Below, piece after piece: positions 47,728-57,988 of a stretch of DNA of 64,000 nucleotides; within the stretch, counting starts at the first letter, position 1, and each line of letters opens with the position of its first letter. The DNA is taken from the NCBI GenBank assembly GCA_951799425.1, contig OX637409.1, positions 18,153,960 through 18,217,959 on the forward strand, in the 5' to 3' direction. This DNA comes from Ilex aquifolium. Taxonomy: Eukaryota; Streptophyta; Magnoliopsida; Aquifoliales; Aquifoliaceae. The notes below the pieces were generated by a model. That model ran no database searches, was not told where the DNA came from, and saw only the letters and a list, made by a program, of their open reading frames with translations. The translations under genes were made by a program, and so were the position numbers.

Positions 47728-48407
47728 AGGGTTAATCATAAATTACATTTCAAAAGATTTCTCGAATCTTAATTTTTATCCTCAAAGATAAAAAATTTTA
47801 ATTTGCACTCTCAAAGATATAAATGTGTATCACTGCGCATCAGAAGCTAATAGCCGTCTAAATAAATCATTTGGATCCCTCACATTTAAAATATTATTCG
47901 TGTAACACATAACTTTTTATTGTTGATATCTATTAATATAACCATTAAAAAACATGATTTCATCTTAATAAAAAATTATAATTTTCATACTAACATTTAT
48001 TTTGTGGGTATGTTATACTCTAAAGTTTAAAATCAAGTTTTTCATTTGAATGTCCAATATAATGCAGATATTTATATAATGTTCTTTATATCCAATGCAA
48101 TACATCACTTGAAACATAATTATTTAGATGCCCAATTGGGAGAATTTTTTTAGTCATATTTGGATTCTTAAGGGATGTAGGTGTAATATTTCAAATGTGA
48201 GAGATCTAAGTGATTAAGTGACAAGCATGAGAGGGTTTAGGTATAATTTATCAATTTAGTTTTAGACGGTGAATTGATGATTGTTAGTTTCAGGTGCGCA
48301 TTAATACAAATTTATATTTTTAAGGGTACAAATTGAGATTTTTTATCTTTAAAACTGCAAATTGAGATCCGAACGATTTTTCGGAGTCCAATTTAGAATT
48401 AACCCTA
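47728..48407. mobile_element. Foldback/MULE-like element, about 680 bp
   Basis: Arms of about 140 bp: TAGGGTTAATCATAAATTAC...CACTGCGCATCAGAAGCTAA at the left and the diverged inverse ending GAATTAACCCTA at the right. It is related in style to 50670-51248. No target duplication seen. Confidence 0.55.
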
Positions 48408-49090
48408 ATTTTATTGAGGAATTTGAGAGAGGATCCAATTGTGTGATTCTATAAAGTAAAACGACTTGAAGAGCAGAGTGGGTTTTACTCGAGTTGGTGA
48501 GAGGCACGATACATCCAAAAGACAAAAAACGAAAGACAAGATTTCGAATGACTATTATACAAGAAGGGGAGATTAATCAATCATCTTGTGATAGCAATTT
48601 CAATGTGCAATGCTGGCTCACATGCAAAAACACCGTCTCTTCTAGAGGGGTATAGGAATGTTCACATGTATGCACATTCGGAGATAATATTTTGTGCGGC
48701 TAGAATTTGTCACACTCAAGTCACAATAACATCTTAACAACCTTTTCATGGGATGAGTCTATAAACTCAGAAGCCTTATACATCGATTTGATATATTGTC
48801 ATCTTCAATTGCTTGAGAGGGCTTTGAAGCTCGCATAAATACCAATAAATGGGCGATATCAAGCTCCCATTCGATGTGTGAGATTAAAGTTTTTGTATCA
48901 ACTTGATCGATTGATATTGTGGAAATAGCCATTGAATCAATAGAAGTTGGGAGTTGAGGAAGCTCACTCTCCCCAAATTGGGCATCCCGGCCCTAGAGAA
49001 GAAAATGACTTTCTTGGACACATGTCTCTTAATTAGGATACTTTCTATCCAACAAAGCCATTCACATTACAAAAGGGAGGAAACCATAAC
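48408..49090. other. Gene-free stretch
   Basis: No recognisable gene, RNA or repeat ends. Confidence 0.45.
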
Positions 49091-49093
49091 TTC

Positions 49094-49292
49094 AAGGCTA
49101 GCTTAAATGGTAATAAATATGAGTTATAAATTCAAATGTCTTGAATTCGAATCTTAATAATCCATTGGGGTTAAGTCATTATGAATACCCTAATCTTGAC
49201 GTGGATGACCTATTTTTTTATGAAACCGAAGAGAAAATTAATCGAGGTGTGCGTAAATTGACTCAAACACTCCGGACCGTTAAATTAAAAAC
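49094..49292 (+). repeat. SINE-like copy
   Basis: GGCTAGCTTAAATGGTAATA (box A-like), TTGAATTCGAATCTT (box B-like), then ATGAATACCCTAATCTTGAC, GTGGATGACCTA and AATTAATCGAGGTGTGCGTA, ending AAATTAAAAACAAA. It is the best-preserved of the four copies. Confidence 0.65.
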
Positions 49293-49299
49293 AAATGGA

Positions 49300-50030
49300 G
49301 GCACCATGCTCTGCACTAGGTGGGTGTTACTACATATAAATTATAGAGCAGAAATTTGAATGGGTATAGGCTTGGTGTAGAGGCCCATTAGACTGAACTG
49401 AAGTAATCCTTTAATGGGTTGTCAAAGCTCATGGCAAGTTGGTCTGATGGGCCTCATGACCAACGAGAAAAGGTCGCTTTGCTTCAAAAAGCACGGGTAC
49501 GAATTTCTGTTGCACGCTATAAATGTTAAGGGATCATCATGTCATTTTTGCAATATTAGGGGGGTGTCTGTGTTATTTTGTCAAAGGCGAAGTGTGGATG
49601 AAATCTACCCTAATTTTTAACATGTTATGTTAATACCAAGAAAGATTCACATCGTGAAATAGGATACTTTAACAAAAAACCAAAAAAAAAGCCACAAGAT
49701 GGGAGATAAAGAGGTATTTTCTGGGGGTCACAGCAGAATTTCCAGTGAAAGTTGCCAATACAGTGAAGACAAAGGTGTGGGTGGCCATATATACAATGAA
49801 GACAAATGCAAATAGTAGTGGTGGGTAGTGGGGTGTGGTGCTGCTGTGGCTATCAACAGCGACCATGGGTGGCCTTCATTCCTTTGAGTCAAACCATTTG
49901 GATTGTGTTTGCTCAATGGCTGGCATTTCTATTCCCTTAAATATCTTCACTTCGCCTTTGCCATTTTTCCCCCCAACAAGCCTTTTGCTTTTTTACTTAC
50001 AAACTTTTTATCCTTATGTTTTTCTTGGTA
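49300..50030. other. Gene-free stretch
   Basis: GTGTGGATGAAATCTACCC at about 49592 resembles the end of the MULE-like element 40934-42561 and may be a truncated relative. Confidence 0.4.
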
Positions 50031-50034
50031 CGGT

Positions 50035-50475
50035 GAAAAATGGAAGGATGGAAAGTTAGAAGAATGAAAAGTTGGCGAGATAGATAAAATATCATATTTG
50101 GTAAGAAAAGAAAATATGAAAGATGGAAAAATAGATGGATTAACTTTCCTTCTAACTCACTAAAATCTCTAAAATTGAAAAGAAAAATAGTTAAAAAATT
50201 AATTATGTGTGTTAAAATGTATGCTATTTACTTATATATTGTTTAATATATGTATATATTACATGTAATGTATACATTAAATTTATATATAAATATAATG
50301 ATAAAATATGTATCTATATTTTTTTCATCCTACCAAACACAAAAATATCAATTCTTCCTATTTTTCATCCCTCTTACTAAACACAAAAGAGGGAAAGAAT
50401 GAGTATTCCCTTAAATGATAGAAAGTGTATCATTCTCACTTTCATTTTGTCATCCACCCAACCAAACACACTATT
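50035..50475. repeat. hAT-like MITE related to 28300-28445
   Basis: Inward GGATGGAAAG at the left and CATCCACCCAACCAAACACAC at the right. The block CATCCTACCAAACACAAAAA...CACAAAAGAGGGAAAGAATG is shared with 28300-28445. Confidence 0.45.
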
Positions 50476-50669
50476 AGATATTGAATTTCCACGGTTCTTT
50501 ATTCTTTTTTTTTTCCTCTAATTTTTAGAAAAAATATTTATGCATTGATGAGATTTTTTTTGGTTTATTCTTCGACGATATACTTAGAATCATATATTGT
50601 GACCAAACTTGAAAAAGTAGATAAGCTGAATTTTTGCATGAGAGAAAAAAGAAAATTGCCAAAAAATTA

Positions 50670-51248
50670 GGGAGAATTACACTCAGGTCTCCTAAGATTT
50701 GTCACTTAATCACTCAAACCCCTGATATTTAAAATATTACATACAGACTCCCTGATGTTTGTACACGTATAACATTTAAACCCCTGCCGTCAATGTCCAT
50801 TAGTATATCCGTTAGTAAATTACACTTAGACCCCCTGAAGTTTGTAAGTATGTAATACTTAGACCTCTCAAGTTTAAAATGTCATACTTAGACAAAAAAA
50901 TTACTCTAATTAAAGATAAAATATCAAATATTTTAAATTTTATAACCAAAATTCATGTAATATAAGAACTCTTTAAGTTTAAAATATTTGATATTCTACC
51001 TATAATTGGAGTATTTTTAATCTAAATATAACATTTTAAATTTAAGAGGTTTAAGTATTATACGCCTACAAACTTGAAGGGGTTTAGGTGTAATTTACTA
51101 ACGAATATATTAACGGACATTAACGGTAGGAGTGGGTTTAAGTGTTACGCGCGTACAAACCTCAAGTGGTCTGTATATAATATTTTAAATATTAAGAAGT
51201 CTGAGTTATTAAGTGACAAACCTTAAAGAGTCTGGATGTAATTCTCCC
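50670..51248. mobile_element. Foldback element, 579 bp, nearly fully palindromic
   Basis: GGGAGAATTACACTCAGG at the left opposes CTGGATGTAATTCTCCC at the right and the arms pair across almost the whole length through AGTGACAAA, AATATT and CGTTAGTAAATTACAC words. The A-rich flanks (CCAAAAAATTA and CCAAAAAAAATTA) make the target duplication ambiguous. Confidence 0.65.
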
Positions 51249-51719
51249 CAAAAAAAATTAACAAGCAATGAAACATTTTTTGAGTTTTTTTTTTGGCCTT
51301 CCGGTCTTATTTTCAACATTGTCTTAAAAAAATATAGAAATTTCTATGTCCTTTCCTCCTCCCTGTTTCTATCTAGTCAAAAGTCAACAACGCACAGAAA
51401 TTCAACGTTTTTAATAGTTTGCTTTAGAAATAGGCATTTTCAATTCTAATGTCATCTAATCATATGCTTTTAGTATACTTTTAGTAAAAAAAATATATGC
51501 TTTTAGTATACCAATAAAATTATACTTATAAAATATACATATCAAATCTTTCGTCTCAAATAATGTGTCTTAATCTATAAGTTGAATATTAATAAGACCT
51601 AATTATTTAATGATAAAAAAATGTGACATATCATTCAGAGTGGAGATTTTGTAAGTAAAACATTACTTTTAGTATATAACTAGGCTAGTACATATTTTTT
51701 TTTTTTTTTTAATCCCTAA

Positions 51720-51885
51720 GGATAGCAAGGATGAACTGTAAACGCAAATATCCTGAGTTTGAATCTTGGTAACATTTTAAGGGCCAGATTATAATGGATT
51801 TAGTCCCAAAATTAATGACTTGTTTTTGACCAAATCGAGGAAAAAATTTATCGAGGTACGCATAAATTAACTTGAACATTTATGA
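51720..51885 (+). repeat. SINE-like copy, diverged
   Basis: It starts GGATAGCAAGGATGAACTG and keeps GAGTTTGAATCTTGG (box B-like), TTTTGACCAAATCGAGG and TTTATCGAGGTACGCATAAA. Divergence from the other copies is high. Confidence 0.45.
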
Positions 51886-51889
51886 CTGG

Positions 51890-52864
51890 TAGAACAGACC
51901 AACACAGATGTACATAGATACCTAACTTTTGGCATTATTACCTCCGGTTTTTCCTCAAATTTGAACCCCTAACGTTACCGTCCAACATTCTTATCTCAAT
52001 TAATGACCTTCACAAATCAAGCCGTTGAGAAGAGAATCAAAATCCATAATTAAAAAGGTTTGATTTATGCATCTTCATGTCAAGATACAATGCATGAATG
52101 AACCTTGGAAGCCTCACACTCACACCTATAAACCCATCATGTTTTTAGCTGAAGCAGACATTATATAGTAGCAACAAAGCCAAAGGTCCACCTGGCTGGA
52201 AGAGAAAAATCCACTAGATAGCATAAGAAAAAAATAAGTATGAGCAGACCCATTATTATTATTATTATTATTATTGTTATTATTATTATTATTTTTAATT
52301 AATTAATAGGCTGGACGGAGGAAAATTGAAACTATTTAATGCACCATCTTTTGTGTTATTATAAAAAAATCTGACTAAAGTCCAGGTTAATCATTCAAAC
52401 AAAAGTTTTCCTAATGGCTGGATGGGTCAAAGCTATTATCCTGTGGCAATTGAGCACATGAAGACTTCCAATGTGTGGCTGAAAAGAAATAAAGAATAAC
52501 TAGATATACACTGACTCGTACCATTTCAAAAATTACATAATTTTATTTGCGTACGAAGATCATGTTTCTGTGATTTACAGTTATCATGATAAGATTATAA
52601 TAGAATAATTTTACCAATGAATCAAAATTCCACCACTAATTTATGGTCGATTAACCTAAATTTGGGTTTGATTATATCCCTCAAATCAAAAACCCAAAAA
52701 AATAAATGGGCATTTGCTTGGGAAGTAAGCATTTTAGTGATCTAATCTATCATATTCACTGGATTTACAGTAAACTTCAATTAATTTTTGAATTCACTAT
52801 TAATTCAATAATTGTGATTAATTAGGTCAACACATTAGATCTAAAATCGTCCTCGTTTTAGATA
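51890..52864. other. Gene-free stretch with an ATT microsatellite
   Basis: (ATT)n occupies 52253-52292. Otherwise nothing is recognisable. Confidence 0.5.
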
Positions 52865-52867
52865 TAA

Positions 52868-53360
52868 GAGCATCTTCAACCTTGCTCAGTAAAATAGTTA
52901 CTCAAAATATATTTAAATATTGTATTCTCTACTTTAGCTAACCACTTTTTCAAATTCACTCCAAACACGCTATATATTTTAGTTAATCACTTCAATTAAT
53001 TTTAACTAATTTTCAATAATATAATTCAAAAATTCAACTCAAAGCATGTATAATCATAAACCCAACCAAAATCATACCATAATAATAATTCTAATTAAAC
53101 TTTAAATGAAGCCACAACGAGAGAGAGATCCATACCTGATTGAAGGCAAAGACGATGAAGTCACAGTGCAGGAAGACCAACTACAAAATTTGGCGCAAAG
53201 GAAACATAGCGAGAGAGCTTTGCTAGCCAGAAGTAGTGAGTGAAAACCCTGCTTAATAAAATAGCTAGTGGGATAAAAAGTCGGTTGGAGCACTAATTTT
53301 ATAATTTTGCTCGTCAAAATAACTAAAATTGTTGTTTGCTGAGCAGCTTTGAAGATGCTC
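52868..53360. mobile_element. Tourist-like MITE (PIF/Harbinger), 493 bp
   Basis: The termini are GAGCATCTTCAACC and TTTGAAGATGCTC, with TTGCTCAGTAAAATAGTTA paired against TAACTAAAATTG...GCTGAGCA further in. A TAA target duplication stands at 52865-52867 and 53361-53363. The 71-codon minus frame inside has no known domain. Confidence 0.8.
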
Positions 53361-53770
53361 TAAGAGGCTAGAGAAGCTAATGGGGTGTGAGGTGGATTGA
53401 CTTTTATATGGGAAGTACAAGACCAACTATTCTTTGTAACTAAAATGATGAGGAACCCACAAAACCTATAGAATGAAAAAGATAGAGGAATTAGAATGAG
53501 CATGTTGAAAAAAAATCATCTTGTTGTGAAAGTTGCCAACACACTGTATTTTGTGGGTTCCGACTTCAGGTATATCCTACCGAGTTGACATATGAAAATT
53601 CTTGTCCAATTAGTGGCAATTTTTTAACAGAGTATATGTTGTGTGAATATTACAGAAATTTTGGTATACATTTTGTTCTTGGGGTGAATAAAAGTATTAT
53701 CTCCCGTAGGTAAGCAAATAAAAAACCTTAGGCCCAAGTATAGCTACTAATGGGTCGTATTATGTCGTAT

Positions 53771-53902
53771 ACTAGGGGTAACTCGTGTTTCAGACATGGT
53801 ATAATGTGAATGGTTTTGATATGAATGTTGGTGACCGTTGCATGAGTCTATTTGAGATCGTCGGATGGACTTATTGAAGTTTACTCTATTTTATATTATA
53901 GA
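53771..53902 (-). mobile_element. Mini-Helitron-like element, copy 3 (132 bp)
   Basis: On the minus strand it starts A-TCTATAATATAAAATAG and ends AACACGAGTTACCCCTAGT. The core AACTTCAATAAGTCCATCC...AACGGTCACCAACATTC matches copies at 23235 and 25434. Confidence 0.55.
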
Positions 53903-54810
53903 TTATACATGTTCATGTTGAGTCATCTCGAAATTTGTTTTATGCATACAAGAACGGAATCAGAATTTTATCTGAAGAGGGGTCAAATAGTGGGCATAGA
54001 TAAAAAAATTTATTAACTAGATAAACGTTTATATGAAATTTTATCAAAATTATTTTTTATACAATACAATTGTAAAAATAAGTTTGGGTCATAAAATTCA
54101 AAGATGAGGTCTTACTATCTTAAAAATAAGTTTGTGACAATGTCATGATTCTTTTATTTTCACATTATGATATTCTATAATTACTTAAAAAAAATTTATT
54201 CTCAAAAATAATAATTTTACACGATAAGATAAAGTTAAGTCATGAGTCAAAAATAATATGTTGATATAAGTCACATTTATAATCTAGTTTTGCAAAAAAA
54301 AATTCCTTTTTTTTTTAACTTCCTTTGATCATCAAACTCGTCTAACTCAATATCTTCAGTTATAAAATCATCACTCATCCATGAGTTACATCCTCTATTT
54401 AACTATTAAATATCAATTCATTGGTTGCAATAAGTAAAATGTCTGTGCATACAATTTTTTAGAACATAAAGAGAAACATAAGGTTTTCCTAAAACATATG
54501 GGGTATTATAGGAATTTTTTAAAATTTGAGGGTTCCGCCCATGTACCGATATATGATCCATTTGCGCCGTGTAGAGTTGAAGTGTGTATAGTAGATTTGC
54601 GTGACCCATTTATTGAATGGGTTTGATTGATAAGTCCAGTTATGACCCAAATTTATTAAGATTAAATTCATATTCTGTAATTTTATGTGCTTTTGGTGTC
54701 GATTTGACGGATTGTATTAAAATTTTCTACGCCTAGACAATTTACACTTGGTCTACAAATGCCTATATATGTGTAGCCCATTTCAAGAGCCTCTTTTTCT
54801 TTAGGAATGC
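53903..54810. other. AT-rich spacer
   Basis: No supported gene. Confidence 0.45.
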
Positions 54811-54965
54811 ATGCTTCATGATATAAGCTCTGAACATCCACAATGCTGTCATTGAAAGTGATATCAATGTAGCTGATTCAGCTGAATTCAAAGGAAAGTG
54901 TCCCTCAATGGGAGTTTGGGGCCATTGTTGAAGGTACTCAAGATGTCACTTCACATTCAAGGTAT
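54805..54965 (+). pseudogene. RNase H-like (RVT_3) domain scrap
   Basis: ALNIHNAVIESDINVADS and, in a second frame, VPQWEFGAIVEGTQDV resemble the middle of the RVT_3 RNase H domain (VIESD...WEFGAIVED). It is about 50 residues with a frameshift. Confidence 0.45.
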
Positions 54966-56361
54966 GTAGTTTAGGTACACTTTCATTAATCAATTGTATT
55001 GACTGAACTTGAATTTTGTACGACGTGAAGAAGTTAAAATTAAAACGTGCGAATTTACAGCTCTCTCTCCTTAACGGTTCAATTTAGCAATATTGTAAGA
55101 CCAAGAAATATATAAAATATCACCACACTAAGGGGTTTTTTTATATATACTTTTATGTAAGATGAGCAGCTGTTAAAGATGACAAAAGGACACAAGGGTG
55201 AGTGGGTCAATCTCAAGCAAATAGATTGTGGAGAAGGTGGCTTAGGAGGGTTCTCCACTTGCAATATTGAATGATGAAAGGTTTGAATTCTCAAATGGAA
55301 TATAATTATATGGAAGTGGAAAATTTGGGTTTCCTATATAGTTTAAATTAATAAAGAACCTAGGTTCTCTTGATCAACCCTTTTTAATAATATCTTAAAG
55401 CATGCACATGATATTGGATGTTGTCCACACTGCCTTTTTTGTTTCCTTTTTTCCCACTGGGGCTAGTTTTTACTAGGCTATAATGTGATCATGTACCAAA
55501 TAACCAAACACCACTTTTGACTTTGCCTTCACTATTATGTGGCAAAAGCCAAAAACCAAACATGTCCAAGAGAACTAAAACCAGTGGGTTCACCCCCCCC
55601 CCCCTCTCTCTTTTTTTCTCTCCTCCTCCAACCCACACAAAATAAGATTTTGATCATTTCTAGTACATTTTTTTAAAATTTCACTTAGCGATAAATTATC
55701 TGTCATGAACTTAAGTGAGATCCACTATATAGAAATCCGCCCCTAAAAATACCCGGTATGCAAATTATAAAAAAAAAAAAAAAAAAGAGAGAAAATGTGG
55801 GTCCAATGAAAATGAGTTTATGTCCTCCATTTTCAATGTCAGGATAGAATAGCCTCACAAGTCAATGTTTTCCATAACCTAGAGTCTAATATGGTTTAGT
55901 GAATCTCTAGAAAGTTCATAGATTGATCCATAGGAAAAAAAAAAAAAAAACTTTATTGCATCCATGGATGCAATTAGATTTCACTTGGTTGAAGATCATT
56001 TTGTTAACCTAATTTCCGGGACATCATTTTCTTCACCACTTGAATTTGAATATGTAGCACGCTTCTAGATAGGTCTGTCCGGAGATCGGATTCAGATTAG
56101 ATATATTTATTTGTCATGGATTGGATCATTCATATTGGATATTGACTGATCCAATTTGAATACACATGCTTGGAAGGTTCAGCAAAAGGCTTATTTCATT
56201 GTCAAATTAGTACTATTTACTACTGCTGACAAACGACATGGTGGAGCTAAGAAGGTATTTATTAGTGCTAACTCTGCAGGATTTAAAGAGTATCACATTA
56301 AATGGAGACATAATCATAAACAAATCCATTCAAAATGGCTGACTTTAACACACACATACCC

Positions 56362-56396
<35 letters not shown>

Positions 56397-57770
56397 CCTA
56401 AACATGGGTGTTGTGTGTGTTTATAGCTTATGTGGCCCTATGAAATCATGGCAGAAGTGTCCAGTTTTTCTCCATTTATTTTGTGAAATTCAGTCAATAA
56501 AATTAAGAGTACTCAGACATAAAGACAGGCAGATACATATGAAATGAGTCAACCTACCCAAAACACTCAACCTATAATAAATGGAGTATATTTAGTACTC
56601 TTTCAACCACCCCACCTCACCAAATTAAATATAGAACTAAATTGTCATAATTATTTTGACTGAAATGAATAAATAAATATTTTAAAAATAGAGAAACAAC
56701 AAATTTTCCAATAGCAAAAGTCAAGGTGAAACCGAGTAATTTGAATTCTTAAATTTGGATAAATAAATAAAAAAATCAAAGGATGAAGTTTAGTCAAAGG
56801 ACAAAAATTTTCCGACATTATGAAGAAAATTATGACCAAGCTTCGATATTTCACTATTTCAAAGTTAATATACAATTTGGATTTTTTTTTCGAGTTTTAT
56901 CTGATTAACACGGCCAAACCTAAATCACTCGTGGGTTGTTCCGTATGATAGAAAAATAGAAAAATAGAATAACAAGAGAGATGGGAAAAAAAAATGACGG
57001 ATTCATAAAATATTGTAGACGGTTAGTAAAAAAAAGAAGAAAAGAGAATGTATAAGATATACGTTCTTTATTTTTATAATTATTAATATGTATGTTATGT
57101 TAAATATGTTGAATAAGTTAATTTTATATAAAAATATACATATTTTCGGTTTTTTTATCTTTTTTTTGTCGTAAAGACATATTGAATCCTTCTTATTTTT
57201 CTTTATTTCACTTTTTAATTAATATTACTAAATATATTATTAATTTAATTAATATGACTAATTTGAGCTAAACTTCAAATTTTAAATTTCAAAACTAAGA
57301 AATTGCTTGGAAACCTTCAAGTTGACGATAACTCGGCTGCAAATTTGGACTACCATGTTTGAGTCAACGATAGCTTTTATGATCAAAATCTCTTTGCTCT
57401 TGATCCAACGGTGATCGTGGCACACATTCCTATACTCCATTGCCATTGTCCTTCCTTCTTTTGACTTTTTCGATGCCAACAACAATTTATAACTCTACCA
57501 CACTATTTTTTTCACTGTAAACCCCCCTAGCATCCTCACGTGCTATGACGGCGTGTGCGTTACACTCCACGTGGAAAGTCAAAATGTTCCCTCTCTTGGT
57601 CGGACCGTGGTCCCTACCTCAACAGTGTGTGTTAATCACGCGCCATGGGTGAATTCGGGATTAACATTTAGATCCAGACCTTAACCCCCACTTGAGTTTA
57701 CTTAAACCTTACCTTTTAGTCAACGACCCCACAAAAGCAAAAGTGTAAATGCATTAAAAATCAAAAATAA
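54966..57770. other. Gene-free stretch
   Basis: Homopolymers (C13 at about 55592, A16 runs at about 55770 and 55935) and (GA)n at 56367-56393. No gene seen. The last few hundred bp should contain the promoter of the PP2C gene. Confidence 0.5.
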
Positions 57771-57829
57771 AAAATGACGAAGTGTTTTTCTCATTTCAAA
57801 AAGGAGAAAAAAGATCACCTTAAGTCAAC

Positions 57830-57832
57830 GCC

Positions 57833-57863
<31 letters not shown>

Positions 57864-57988
57864 CTCTTCTTCAGCTCTGTTCCTCTCTCTCTCTCTCCAA
57901 GAACCGAACATTTCTGCAATGAAATTTCGGGTTTAGGCTTTTCTACCCAGAAAATTGAGGGAACTTTTATTTTTGTTTCAAGGCTTTG
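57830..57988 (+). promoter_or_regulatory. PLL 5' leader with CT microsatellite and uORFs
   Basis: A CT-rich tract (57832-57860 and 57884-57898) is typical of plant transcription start regions. Downstream of it a minimal uORF (ATG at 57919, five codons, TAG at 57934-57936) precedes the main start. A longer upstream frame from 57774 ends in TGA at 57987-57989, overlapping the A of the main ATG. Confidence 0.5.
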
